DNA from: an uncultured Lachnospiraceae bacterium
GTDB lineage: Bacteria; Bacillota; Clostridia; Lachnospirales; Lachnospiraceae
Direction: 5' to 3'
Assembly (NCBI GenBank): GCA_910587765.1
Contig: CAJUNR010000011.1
Coordinates: 47,439-111,438, forward strand
DNA: 64,000 nucleotides
A program made the translations under genes and the position numbers. The notes below the pieces were generated by a model. The model was not told the DNA's origin, searched no databases, and saw nothing but the letters and a program-made list of their open reading frames with translations. Below, piece by piece: positions 18,055 through 27,176 of this stretch. Numbering within the stretch: the first letter of the stretch is position 1; each line of letters opens with the position of its first letter.

Positions 18055-20239
18055 ACAGGAAAGCCGTACCTTTTATCTGAACACGGCCCACACTTCTTAT
18101 CAGATCCAGGCGGACTGCCGCGGATATGTGCACCACCTTTATTATGGAAGGCAGGTGGGGACGAGCCATATGGAATATATGCATTATTATTCCGACTGCG
18201 GATTCTCCGGCAATCCCTATGAGCTGATGGACCAGAAAGATTTCTCCCTGGACAATGTCTGTCAGGAGTATCCCGGATGCGACGCGGGGGACTATCGGGT
18301 GAGCTGCCTGTCGCTCCAGAATCCGGACGGGAGCTTCGGCGTGGAGTTCCGGTATGTGAGTCATGAGATCATCCATGGAACATACAGACTTCCCGGCCTT
18401 CCGGCAGCTTATGATGACGGCGGCAGAGCCGAAAGCCTGATTCTCTGTCTGGAGGATCCGGTGACCGGGCTGGCGCTGAAGCTTCTCTACGGCGTTTTTG
18501 AAGAGGAGGATATGATTACCCGCAGCGCCATCGTGGAAAATCACACAAAAGGAACGGTGGTCCTGCACAAAGCGCTGTCCGCGTGTCTGGACATTCCGTT
18601 CGGGGAGTGGGATCTGATCCATTTTCCCGGAAGGCACTGTATGGAACGGCAGGCACAGCGGCAGAAGCTGCCGGACGGGGTCCTGACAGTGGGTTCCAGA
18701 AGAGGAAGCAGCAGCCATCATCACAATCCCTTTGTCATCCTGGCGGCCCCTGAGACTTCCGAGGACTACGGAGAGTGCCTGGGCGCCATGCTGGTCTATT
18801 CCGGAAGCTACCGGATCGACATTGAACGGACGCAGATGCGGGCCGTGCGCATGGTGCTGGGCATTCAGGACGAACAGTTTCAGTGGGAGCTGCAAAAAGG
18901 AGAGCAGTTTGTCATGCCGGAAGTGCTCTTTGGTTTCAGCAGCGATGGCCTGACCAGGCTGAGCCATCAGTATGCGGATTTTATCCGGGAGCATATCTGC
19001 CGGGGAAAATATAAGAAGGCCCGCCGCCCGATCCTCATCAATAACTGGGAAGCGACGTATTTTGATTTTGATTCCGGGCGTCTTCTGGATATCGCAAAAC
19101 AGGCGTCAGAGCTTGGCATGGAGATGCTGGTGCTGGACGACGGCTGGTTCGGAAGGAGAGACGGCGAGAAAGACGGACTGGGCGACTGGTACGTCAATGA
19201 GAAAAAGCTGGCGGGCGGACTGGCTCCTCTGATCAGGGAGATCCATGGGATGGGAATGAAGTTCGGCATCTGGGTGGAGCCGGAGATGGTGAATGAGGCC
19301 AGCGATCTGTATCAGAAGCATCCGGACTGGGCGCTGACCGTACCCGGAAGGCCGCCCGCCATGGGGAGATGCCAGCTGGTGCTGGATCTGGGCCGGAGAG
19401 AGGTCCGGGACTATCTGTATCAGGTTCTGTCGGACCTTTTGAGAAATTATCCCATTGATTATGTGAAATGGGACATGAACCGGAATATGACGGATATGTA
19501 CAGCCGCGCCCTCCCCGCTCACCGGCAGGGAGAGGTCCATGTCCGTTACATGCTGGGGGTCTATGACCTGCTGGAGCGACTGACCGGCAGCTTTCCGGAG
19601 GTGCTGTTTGAGGGCTGCAGCGGGGGCGGCGGGCGTTTTGACTGCGGGATGCTCTATTACTCGCCGCAGATCTGGTGCAGCGACGATACGGACGCCATCG
19701 AGCGGCTGAAGATCCAGTACGGGACCTCTTTTGGATATCCCGTATCCGCTGTGGGCTCCCATGTATCTGCGTCGCCCAACCATCAGACCGGCCGGTGCAC
19801 CTCTCTTGCCACCAGAGCGACTGTGGCCATGTCGGGGACCTTCGGCTACGAGCTGGACCTGACGACGCTTGACGAACTGGAGAAGCAGGAGATCAAGGGA
19901 CAGATCGCCCGGTTTAAAGAATATGCTCCGCTGATTCAGGAAGGGGATTATTACCGGCTGACCAACGCCGTCGAAGACCGGTATTTTACCGCCTGGCAGC
20001 ACGGGGCGAAAGACGGCACGGAGGCGCTTCTGAATGTGGTGGTTCTCGCGCCGCAGGCGAATCCGACGCCAATCCATGTACGGCTGAAGGGACTTCGGGA
20101 GGACGCCTGCTATCAGGAGCTGATCTTCGGGAAAACATACAGCGGCGCGGCACTGATGCATGGAGGATTCACCCTCCCGATCATGAGCGGAGACTATCCG
20201 TCGCTGACTTATCACTTTAAAATCATGCAGGAACGCTGA
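18038..20239 (+). CDS. Alpha-galactosidase, glycoside hydrolase family 36
   Basis: 733 residues, typical for bacterial GH36 tetrameric alpha-galactosidases of the AgaA/RafA type, which remove terminal alpha-1,6-galactose from melibiose, raffinose and galactomannans. The N-terminal beta-supersandwich is followed by a (beta/alpha)8 barrel. The nucleophile is Asp479 in YVKWDMNRN and the acid/base Asp549 lies in WCSDDTDA; the substrate-binding stretches VLDDGWFG and EGCSGGGGRFD are intact. No signal peptide is present, so it acts in the cytoplasm on imported sugar. A ribosome site (GGAGGAG) lies within the end of the AraC gene. Confidence 0.95.
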   Translation: MSILFEQESRTFYLNTAHTSYQIQADCRGYVHHLYYGRQVGTSHMEYMHYYSDCGFSGNPYELMDQKDFSLDNVCQEYPGCDAGDYRVSCLSLQNPDGSFGVEFRYVSHEIIHGTYRLPGLPAAYDDGGRAESLILCLEDPVTGLALKLLYGVFEEEDMITRSAIVENHTKGTVVLHKALSACLDIPFGEWDLIHFPGRHCMERQAQRQKLPDGVLTVGSRRGSSSHHHNPFVILAAPETSEDYGECLGAMLVYSGSYRIDIERTQMRAVRMVLGIQDEQFQWELQKGEQFVMPEVLFGFSSDGLTRLSHQYADFIREHICRGKYKKARRPILINNWEATYFDFDSGRLLDIAKQASELGMEMLVLDDGWFGRRDGEKDGLGDWYVNEKKLAGGLAPLIREIHGMGMKFGIWVEPEMVNEASDLYQKHPDWALTVPGRPPAMGRCQLVLDLGRREVRDYLYQVLSDLLRNYPIDYVKWDMNRNMTDMYSRALPAHRQGEVHVRYMLGVYDLLERLTGSFPEVLFEGCSGGGGRFDCGMLYYSPQIWCSDDTDAIERLKIQYGTSFGYPVSAVGSHVSASPNHQTGRCTSLATRATVAMSGTFGYELDLTTLDELEKQEIKGQIARFKEYAPLIQEGDYYRLTNAVEDRYFTAWQHGAKDGTEALLNVVVLAPQANPTPIHVRLKGLREDACYQELIFGKTYSGAALMHGGFTLPIMSGDYPSLTYHFKIMQER

Positions 20240-20316
20240 ACACAGCGGAGAGCCCGGGGACTGAGAGGGCTGAAGCGGAACTAAAAAACAGCGGAACTAA
20301 AATCAGGAGAAACAGT

Positions 20317-21039
20317 ATGAGCGGTATTGCACAGTTATTTGACAACGACAGCCCGCTGGGACGGGCCGTCACGAAGGCGGGAACGTATATTGCGGTCAAT
20401 CTTTTATTTATCATCGGCTCTCTGGGCATTGTGACGATCGGAGCCTCTCTTTCGGCCATGTACTATACACTTATGAAATACCAGCGGGGAGGCGGAGAGA
20501 TCAATCCCTTCCGTCTGTTTGTGAAAGGATTTCGGGAGAACTTTTTCAAAGCGACGGCCGTATGGGTGGGCGTGCTGTGTCTGATATCGGTTCTGCTTCT
20601 GGAGATGTTCTGGTGCGGGCAGGCGGCCGGAGTGATGCATCTGTTTCTGTACGGGCTTGGAACCGTGCTTCTGACAGCGGCAGTGACGGCTGTCTATACC
20701 TTTCCGGGGATCGCGGCGTTTGACGCGCCGGTCGGAAGGCAGCTTCTGAACAGTCTGTTTTTTGCAGGGAAGTCCCCGGTTACGGTTTTGCTGACCGCAG
20801 CGGCATGGCTTCTGCCTCTCTATGTTACTTATTCTTTTAGGGAATGGATGCCTCTGTGGGCATTCCTCTGGTGCTGCTTCGGTTTTTCGGCCACCGCTTC
20901 GGTGCAGTCACATTTCCTTCTGAAATTATATACGCCGTATCTGGCGGTGTCAGAGCGCAGGAAAACGGCAGGAGAGAAGTTTCCGCAGAGGAGATCAGTC
21001 CGGCAGACTCTGAAAGACATGAAACGGATGGGAATGTAG
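20317..21039 (+). CDS. DUF624 (YesL-like) membrane protein
   Basis: 240 residues with about five hydrophobic segments. The N-terminus (FDNDSPLGRAVTKAGTYIAVNLLFIIGSLGIVTIGAS) and the following MYYTLMKYQRG are characteristic of DUF624/YesL. These proteins are often encoded next to family-1 sugar ABC importers, as here, but their function is not established. It is the last gene of the alpha-galactoside unit, 77 bases after the alpha-galactosidase, followed by a strong terminator. Confidence 0.85.
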   Translation: MSGIAQLFDNDSPLGRAVTKAGTYIAVNLLFIIGSLGIVTIGASLSAMYYTLMKYQRGGGEINPFRLFVKGFRENFFKATAVWVGVLCLISVLLLEMFWCGQAAGVMHLFLYGLGTVLLTAAVTAVYTFPGIAAFDAPVGRQLLNSLFFAGKSPVTVLLTAAAWLLPLYVTYSFREWMPLWAFLWCCFGFSATASVQSHFLLKLYTPYLAVSERRKTAGEKFPQRRSVRQTLKDMKRMGM

Positions 21040-21125
21040 AAACGCTTCCGGTCTTTTCCGTCCTTTATGAATGCGGGCGCCCATTAAAGGAAGATTGTCA
21101 GCAAAGCTGACGGGCACCAGATGCG

Positions 21126-21165
21126 CGGGCAGGGAAGAAACCTTCCCTGCCCGATTCATTTTTTC
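21126..21165 (+). terminator. Terminator of the alpha-galactoside operon
   Basis: Perfect 12-bp stem CGGGCAGGGAAG / CTTCCCTGCCCG (21126-21137 with 21142-21153), a 4-base loop, then ATTCATTTTTTCTTG. Its T-run overlaps the 3' end of the converging GntR gene. Confidence 0.9.
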
Positions 21166-21878
21166 TTGATTTCATTTTCAAAATACGTATCGCGGATCTT
21201 CTGGTTCAGACTGCTCATATCCCGGTTTTTTAACATCAGGCAGATGGTTTCATGGGCTTTATACAGTTCTTCTCCCCGTCCGGATTCCACCATAAAGGTG
21301 ACCGTTTCCAGGCGGATGGACCAGGTCAGCATCTGCACAACCCGGTTGATCTTGTCGATCAGCGGATTGTGTCCCATCCGGGATACCGCGTCATGAAATT
21401 CGTTGTCCGCCTCAAAGGTCGCTTTCGTGTTGTGCGGGCCCTTTTCGATCTCGGCTTTCATGACGGAGAGTTTTTCTTCCAGATTCCGCATGTCCTCCGC
21501 GGTGTACTTTGCCATGGCAAGCCGGACGACGCCCGCCTCCATCATCTCGCGGAGTTCCATGAGATTGTCGTAGGAGTCGGCTTTGTCCAGGATAATGCCG
21601 TAGATCATGGGGTCGATCATACTTTCCGTGAAACCTTCGCAGACAAAGGTTCCTTCCGCCCGGCGGATCTCGAGGACGCCCAGATAGACGAGGATCTTGA
21701 TGGCTTCCCGGATGGAATTTCTGCCCACGCCCAGCGTCTCGGACAGCTCCAGCTCCGTGGGGATCTTGTCTCCGGGGCGCAGTTCTTTATTGATCATGGC
21801 GTCGGTCAAACAGTTGATGACTCTTTGCACGACCGATTCGTTGTTCAGTTTTTTCAGATAGCTGATGTTCTGATTCAT
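21156..21878 (-). CDS. GntR-family regulator, FadR subfamily
   Basis: 240 residues. The N-terminal winged helix contains LRPGDKIPTELELSETLGVG and RNSIREAIKILVYLG. The C-terminal all-helical FCD effector domain carries the metal-binding pattern (FEADNEFHDAV and later VESGRGEELYKAHETICLM, the two His-rich helices). The ATG at 21878 has GGAGGT ahead of it. Such proteins sense small carboxylates or sugar acids. No obvious target is adjacent: the neighbours are the alpha-galactoside unit (convergent) and a PucR gene in the same direction. The GntR-like palindrome near position 900 is a possible but unproven target. Confidence 0.92.
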   Translation of the reverse strand: MNQNISYLKKLNNESVVQRVINCLTDAMINKELRPGDKIPTELELSETLGVGRNSIREAIKILVYLGVLEIRRAEGTFVCEGFTESMIDPMIYGIILDKADSYDNLMELREMMEAGVVRLAMAKYTAEDMRNLEEKLSVMKAEIEKGPHNTKATFEADNEFHDAVSRMGHNPLIDKINRVVQMLTWSIRLETVTFMVESGRGEELYKAHETICLMLKNRDMSSLNQKIRDTYFENEIKKK

Positions 21879-22031
21879 AAGTACCTCCTCACTGTTAAAA
21901 TCCGATATCCTACATAATACTTTATTACAAGGAGATAAAAATGTCAAATACTGCCTTTTGACTTTTCCGATATCCGGCTGCGTTCCGCCCGGACGTTCAA
22001 CGCAGGCAGATTCTCCTTCCGACCCCAGCTC

Positions 22032-23573
22032 TTACACGATCCGCTGCTCCAGAATCTGGAACGAGAGCAGCAGAACGAGCCGTTCTTTCGCATCCTCATA
22101 ATCAATATCCGCCAGCTTTCGGATCCGTTCCAGCCGGTAGAAGAGGGTGCTTCGGTGAATAAACAGCGCTTTGGCAGTCTGCAGGACATTTCGTTCGAGC
22201 TCCAGGTACACCTGCAGGGTAAGATAAAGCTCTGTTTTGTTCTTCTCATCGTACTGTTTCAGAATCAGAAGCTTGTTGGAGCACAGAAGCTCCGGGGAGA
22301 GATGCTCTCCTCCCTGATTTAGCAGATATTCCAGAAGATAGTCGTCAAAGCGGCAGCACCAGTTCATGCTGCCGCTCCGTTTGCCCAGTTCCAGCGCCAT
22401 ACGCGCCTGATAATACCCCTGAGAAATCTGCATGAAATCATAGATTTCCGAACTTGCGCCCATTTTCAACAGTCCCTCTCTCAGCAGGATGGCGAGGCTG
22501 CTCAGTACATCGGAGATACGGGTATGGGAGTAGGTAAGGTTTACCAGCACAGTAATACCGTTGTTATGCATGAAGGCGTGTCCCTCCGGGATCTGTGTCT
22601 CGATATGGCCGAGCGTGGCGGCGGAGGACAGCATGCGGATGTTCTGCCGGTCGGTTTCCAGGCGGAGACAGAGATAGTGATCGTTGCGCTGCCAGTTCAG
22701 AAACTGCAGCATCTTCATGACGATCGACTGGTCCTGGACGGAGCCGTCCAGATATTCCCGGAAGAATTGTTCAATATCGTTTCCCATGTTCAGGTGGAAG
22801 AGACTGTTGTTCTGCATGGCCTGAAGGATCCGCTCGGCCAGATGGGTAATCAGAAGATGCTGTCCCGGAAGGAGCGGTGTCTCCAGCTCATCGACACAGA
22901 TCCGTCCTTCATATCTGCCGTTGTTCCACAGGTTCATATAGAGGATCGGGTATCCGCGCTGTTCCGCGGGATAAACGCCGGCTTCCGTGGTCGTAAGCGT
23001 GCTTAAATATTCCGGATCGACTTTGAAGTCATGGATCAGGCTCAGGGGTACGATGTTCCATCCGGTCCTGGCATCTCTGTCCCAGACGAGCATATTGGGA
23101 GCCCGGTGGGGGCAGGAGAGAATGTAGAAGTTGGTGTCGTGGATGAAAATGGGGTTGTGGAAGACTTTCAGGCTGGCCTCCAGCATGGCGTCCAGCGGAT
23201 GATCGCTTTTCATGGCGGCGTACAGTTCCCGGTCCCAGCGGGTATAGCGCTCGAAGGTGTCCTGGGCGAGGTTAAACAGCTCGGGGATGGAAGCGCCGTC
23301 TTCCACCACCAGCAGGGAGCAGCCGGCGGGAATCTGTCCGGAGGAGATCTTTCCCGAGACGAGAAAGGAGAGCCCCTCAAGGCAGGAAGACATCTGCTCC
23401 AATTCGTCCGAATAGAGCAGGTAGAGACAGGACGGAAGAAGCCTTCGGTCTTTTTGATAGAGACGGACGGCTTCCAATCTGGGCGGATCCGAAGCGGAAA
23501 ACAGGGTAACATGTTTATAGTAATCACAGAACGCGTCGTTAAGAAGCTGCATATTTAACAGAAAAGATTCCAT
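22032..23573 (-). CDS. PucR/CdaR-type helix-turn-helix regulator (first copy)
   Basis: 513 residues. The C-terminus has the PucR HTH signature (ALFIHRSTLFYRLERIRKLADI) following a helical region (TELYLTLQVYLELERN). The upstream part is a large sensor region without a recognised ligand domain. The ATG at 23573 is chosen because GAGGTG is 8 bases ahead; a GTG at 23582 is in frame. It is divergent from the transporter gene at 23775 and, given the demethylation genes beyond it, probably controls them. A second, related regulator lies at 31841-33370 with the same HTH wording and similar length, so they look like paralogues. Confidence 0.87.
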   Translation of the reverse strand: MESFLLNMQLLNDAFCDYYKHVTLFSASDPPRLEAVRLYQKDRRLLPSCLYLLYSDELEQMSSCLEGLSFLVSGKISSGQIPAGCSLLVVEDGASIPELFNLAQDTFERYTRWDRELYAAMKSDHPLDAMLEASLKVFHNPIFIHDTNFYILSCPHRAPNMLVWDRDARTGWNIVPLSLIHDFKVDPEYLSTLTTTEAGVYPAEQRGYPILYMNLWNNGRYEGRICVDELETPLLPGQHLLITHLAERILQAMQNNSLFHLNMGNDIEQFFREYLDGSVQDQSIVMKMLQFLNWQRNDHYLCLRLETDRQNIRMLSSAATLGHIETQIPEGHAFMHNNGITVLVNLTYSHTRISDVLSSLAILLREGLLKMGASSEIYDFMQISQGYYQARMALELGKRSGSMNWCCRFDDYLLEYLLNQGGEHLSPELLCSNKLLILKQYDEKNKTELYLTLQVYLELERNVLQTAKALFIHRSTLFYRLERIRKLADIDYEDAKERLVLLLSFQILEQRIV

Positions 23574-23582
23574 AAAACTCAC

Positions 23583-23768
23583 CTCTATTGGTTATTTTCC
23601 ACATTATAACACATTGCTCAAAAATTGTGAATATTGCTGAAATAACTGCGGCAAAAAGTAGGAATATCATAAAAAAGAATGGGGCTGTCTGTCGGATTTA
23701 CGGACGGGTCGGCGGAGGATATACTGGAAATAACATAAAAAACGGAGCAAAAACCAGAAGGGGGTAAT
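23583..23768. promoter_or_regulatory. Divergent control region between the PucR gene and the transporter gene
   Basis: For the forward gene, TTTACG and TATACT are spaced 17 bases apart (TATACT near 23720-23725). The element GTAGGAATATC and the 10-mer GGCTGTCTGT occur here. Closely similar words (GTAGGAAATC, GGCTGTCTGT) recur in the control region of the second PucR gene, near 33436-33500. They are candidate operators. Confidence 0.45.
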
Positions 23769-23774
23769 GTGCAA

Positions 23775-25166
23775 ATGAGTAATGAAAACAACGGAAAACA
23801 GAAAAAGGAACTGAGCAGTACACTGAAATATTTCTTCGGTGTGGGCGACGCCGGTTTCGTCCTGATGAGCAACATCGAGACGTTCTTTTTCATGACGTTC
23901 CTGACCGACGTGGCGGGCTTTGGCGCCGTGATCTCAGGTATGATCAACTCGGTATTCACGACCGTGGACGCCTGCCTGTCCTGGCTGTACGGCGGCATCA
24001 TCAACGGAACGAAGGCAAAGAGGTGGGGGCGCTACCGTTCCTGGCTGATCATCGTGCCGTGGATGGTCCCGTTCCTGTACGCGTTCATGTTCCTGCGCAT
24101 CAGCGACAATGAGATGTTGTCCGCAGTCGTGATCATCGCGGCGGCGATCCTGTCCCATGTAGTGTGGAACTTCGGATATGTGGCCAATGCGACGCTGGTC
24201 AGCGTGGTGGGAAAGACGCCGGAAGACAAGGCGACCCTTGCTTCCTCCCGAGCGACGTGGAACAACATCGGCGGTCTTCTGTTCTCTTACCTGGGCCTGC
24301 CTTTCGCAACGCTTCTGGCCGGTTATGTAGGAGAGAAGAATAAATTTGCGGCGGCGGCTTTCTGCCTGGGCGTTCTGATGGTGGTCACTTATTTCGCTCA
24401 CTTTAAGATGACTGAGGGCTATGAGGAGATCGAGACGGAGGAGCAGCAGACGAAAGGGAAGGACAAGACGAAAGTGTCCGTACCGGAGATGTTTGCATCT
24501 CTGTTCCAGAACCCGCCTCTGATGATCCTGATGCTGGCGGATCTGGCAAAATGGTGTGTAAAATTTGTAACCGCGGCTTCTGCGATCTACTATTTCCGTG
24601 ATGCCATGGGCAATCCGGGACTGATGAGCATCTATACGCTGAGCGTATCTCTGGGAGCGATTATCGGCGCTTTTGCCATGCGCTATATCGCACAGAAGCT
24701 GTCTTCCCGGACAACTATGATCGTGTCCTACGGCGGAATGGCGCTGTTCATGTTCCTGATCTATGTAATGTACGCCAACGCATCCGTCGTCATCGCCCTG
24801 ATGACCATCGCTCATGTATTCTATGGCATGGCGTTCGCGGCGTCGCCGGCGCTCTATGCGGATACGGTGGTTTACGCGACCTGGAAGACCGGCAGAGACG
24901 CTTCCGGATGGATTATGGGTCTGCAGAATCTGCCGCTGAAAGTCGGCGTCTTTATGAGAGGCGTAATCCTCAGCGCCTGCCTGGTGGCAGTGGGCTGGCA
25001 GTCCGGCGTAGCTCTGGAAGGGAGCGCGCGTCAGGGAATGACCATCGCGTTTGCGCTGGTCCCGGCAATCCTTTGCCTGGCCGGTATGATTCTGCTTCTT
25101 GTCGGATTCAAGATCACCCGGGAAAAAGTGACTCAGTATCAGAAAGAGATCGACGCAAAAGGCTGA
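23775..25166 (+). CDS. GPH/MFS-type cation symporter
   Basis: 463 residues from the ATG at 23775 (an in-frame GTG is two codons earlier). About twelve membrane segments. The N-terminal FGVGDAGFVLMSNIETFFFMTFLTD and the loop TKAKRWGRYRSWL match the glycoside-pentoside-hexuronide symporter group, and DRTKSRWGRYRPW-like loops are its hallmark. Members usually carry sugars or related organic solutes with Na+ or H+. Placed directly before a UroD-fold methyltransferase gene (53 bases), it probably imports the substrate of the demethylation system, or a glycoside of it. Confidence 0.85.
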   Translation: MSNENNGKQKKELSSTLKYFFGVGDAGFVLMSNIETFFFMTFLTDVAGFGAVISGMINSVFTTVDACLSWLYGGIINGTKAKRWGRYRSWLIIVPWMVPFLYAFMFLRISDNEMLSAVVIIAAAILSHVVWNFGYVANATLVSVVGKTPEDKATLASSRATWNNIGGLLFSYLGLPFATLLAGYVGEKNKFAAAAFCLGVLMVVTYFAHFKMTEGYEEIETEEQQTKGKDKTKVSVPEMFASLFQNPPLMILMLADLAKWCVKFVTAASAIYYFRDAMGNPGLMSIYTLSVSLGAIIGAFAMRYIAQKLSSRTTMIVSYGGMALFMFLIYVMYANASVVIALMTIAHVFYGMAFAASPALYADTVVYATWKTGRDASGWIMGLQNLPLKVGVFMRGVILSACLVAVGWQSGVALEGSARQGMTIAFALVPAILCLAGMILLLVGFKITREKVTQYQKEIDAKG

Positions 25167-25219
25167 GAACCGTTTCCTGAAAACTAATACATAGTAAAAT
25201 GAAGGAGGACATGAAAAAA

Positions 25220-26230
25220 ATGCTTACATCCGTACAGAATTTTCTGGAAACCGTGAAACCGGACGGGAAGCCGGAACGGCTTTCCAGACAGTATGAAGGG
25301 ACTACATTTTTCCCGCCGAACCCGGCATCCACGTATATCAGAGGAGTCCGCAAGGCGGGGATGGATCCGATGAAAGACCGGTTCGGGACAACGATTCTGT
25401 GGCCGGAGGGCCAGGTGGCGGCGATGCCCCATGTGACCGATGAGAACAAGGTAATCAGTGATATTACCGAATGGAAAGATCAGCTTGTGATGCCGGATCT
25501 GGCGGCGAACTGCTCCGATCCCGCGCTGTGGGAGCCTTTTGTCAGGCAGGCGGAAGAGATCCGGGCGAAGGGAGAGCTGGTCATGGCGTTCATGCCTACC
25601 GGCGTCTTCGAGCGGCTGCACTTCCTGATGGGATTCGAAGACATGCTCATGAACTTCCTGCTGGAGCCGGAGGACATGATGGATCTGTGCAACGCCATCG
25701 GAGAATATCGTTATCAGTACATGAAGCTGATTGTCGACCATATCAAACCGGACATTATGCTTTCCCATGACGACTGGGGTTCCAAGAATGCGCTGTTCGT
25801 AAGCCCGGACACCTGGCGTGAGTTTATCAAGCCCAATTACACGAAGACTTACGGATACATGAAGGAAAAGGGCGTCATCATCATACACCACGCGGATTCT
25901 TTTATGGAGCAGATCGTGGAAGACATGGTGGATCTGGGAATCGACGTCTGGCAGGGCGTACTTCCGGAGAACGATATCCCCAAACTGCAGAAGCAGCTGA
26001 ACGGAAGAATGACGCTGATGGGCGGCATCGACGCTTCCGTCGTGGACCGGGCGGATTCAACGGAGGAGGAGATTCGCAGGGAGGTCAGAAGAGCCTGCGA
26101 AGCTTACGGGCCGGGCGGACATTTTATTCCGTGCATCACCTACGGCGCTCCGGGATGCCTGTTCCCGCATGTGGATCCCATCATTGACGACGAGATCGCA
26201 AAATATAATAAAGAAGTGTACGGGATCTAA
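25220..26230 (+). CDS. UroD-fold methyltransferase (corrinoid methyltransferase I candidate)
   Basis: 336 residues of the uroporphyrinogen decarboxylase superfamily, subgroup of MtaA/MtbA/CmuA-like enzymes that move methyl groups to or from corrinoid proteins. Seen: WPEGQVAAMP, SHDDWGSKNALF, IIIHHADSF, MGGIDAS and the terminal GGHFIPCITYGAPG. MtaA/MtbA bind zinc through His-x-Cys plus a Cys about 75 residues on. Here the pattern is His-Ala-Asp with Cys 79 residues later, so one ligand differs. Start: ATG at 25211 lies 2 bases after AAGGAGG and the in-frame ATG at 25220 lies 11 after; the latter is used. It probably demethylates the substrate and methylates the corrinoid protein at 34438. Confidence 0.85.
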   Translation: MLTSVQNFLETVKPDGKPERLSRQYEGTTFFPPNPASTYIRGVRKAGMDPMKDRFGTTILWPEGQVAAMPHVTDENKVISDITEWKDQLVMPDLAANCSDPALWEPFVRQAEEIRAKGELVMAFMPTGVFERLHFLMGFEDMLMNFLLEPEDMMDLCNAIGEYRYQYMKLIVDHIKPDIMLSHDDWGSKNALFVSPDTWREFIKPNYTKTYGYMKEKGVIIIHHADSFMEQIVEDMVDLGIDVWQGVLPENDIPKLQKQLNGRMTLMGGIDASVVDRADSTEEEIRREVRRACEAYGPGGHFIPCITYGAPGCLFPHVDPIIDDEIAKYNKEVYGI

Positions 26231-26243
26231 CTGATATTCGGTG

Positions 26244-26276
26244 CCCCGAAGAGGCGGTTGTCTCTTCGGGGCTTTT
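26244..26276 (+). terminator. Terminator after the UroD-fold methyltransferase gene
   Basis: Stem CCCCGAAGAG / CTCTTCGGGG (26244-26253 with 26262-26271) followed by CTTTTTA. It separates the transporter-methyltransferase unit from the next four genes. Confidence 0.9.
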
Positions 26277-26348
26277 TACTTACGGAAAACCGTGTTCCCT
26301 CAAACAGCCGCAGTCTGTCCTGGGGAACGGTGAAGAAAAGGGTGGCAT

Positions 26349-27161
26349 ATGAATCAGGAAGAAGCGGGAAAATATCTGGAACGTATCGGCTATACAGGCC
26401 CGATTCGCAGGGAGAAGGAGACGCTGAGCGGGCTGATCCGGGCGCATCTGGAAAAGGTGCCTTTTGAGAATCTGGATGTCTGCGAGCTTGGACAGGTTCC
26501 TTCTCTGGAAGAGGAGGAGCTTTTTGAGAAGGTCGTGGGGAGGCGCAGGGGCGGCTATTGTTTTGAATTGAATACGCTTTTTCTGGCGCTTTTGCGGACG
26601 CTGGGGTTCACGGCGTATCCGGTGGCCGTGCGGGTGCTCTGGAACCGGGACATACTTCCGCCGGTATCCCATATGGCGTTGGTGGCGCGGCTGCCGGACG
26701 GGAAGTATCTGTGCGACGTAGGTTACGGCGGTCCGGGACCCAAGGGAGTCCTGCGGCTGGAGGATTCCGTGCAGGAGATTTTCGGGGAGCGCTTCCGGGT
26801 GCGGGAGATATCGGAGGATCTTCTGGTAGAGAGGTTTCGCAGCGGAGTATGGAAGGCGGTGCTGCAGTTTCATGATCAGCCCTTCCGCTTGCTGGACTTC
26901 CGGGTGCTGAACTTCTACTGTGCGGCGAATCCGGCGGTTCTCTTTTCGCATGAGAGAGTTGTGAACCTCTGTACGCCGGGCGGAAGCAAAGCGCTGACCG
27001 GAATGGAACTGGTCATTCGGGAGCGGGGAGAAACCGTCAGTCGGCGGCTTGAGAACGAAGAAGAACTGCGGATGTGCCTGGAAGAAGAATTTGGGATCTA
27101 CCGGGCGTGCCAAAGACGTATTGTCAACCATAGCCCTGTGGAGACACAGGCGGAAAATTGA
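26349..27161 (+). CDS. Arylamine N-acetyltransferase
   Basis: 270 residues, the usual length. NAT enzymes transfer acetyl from acetyl-CoA to aromatic amines or hydrazines through a Cys-His-Asp triad, all visible: Cys71 in RGGYCFELN, His108 in PVSHMAL and Asp123 in LCDVGYGG. PFENLDV near residue 38 is a further family signature. It lies 15 bases before the flavoprotein gene. NAT is not part of any known demethylase, so its presence may point to an aromatic substrate. Confidence 0.94.
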   Translation: MNQEEAGKYLERIGYTGPIRREKETLSGLIRAHLEKVPFENLDVCELGQVPSLEEEELFEKVVGRRRGGYCFELNTLFLALLRTLGFTAYPVAVRVLWNRDILPPVSHMALVARLPDGKYLCDVGYGGPGPKGVLRLEDSVQEIFGERFRVREISEDLLVERFRSGVWKAVLQFHDQPFRLLDFRVLNFYCAANPAVLFSHERVVNLCTPGGSKALTGMELVIRERGETVSRRLENEEELRMCLEEEFGIYRACQRRIVNHSPVETQAEN

Positions 27162-27176
27162 ATCAGGAGGACGGAT

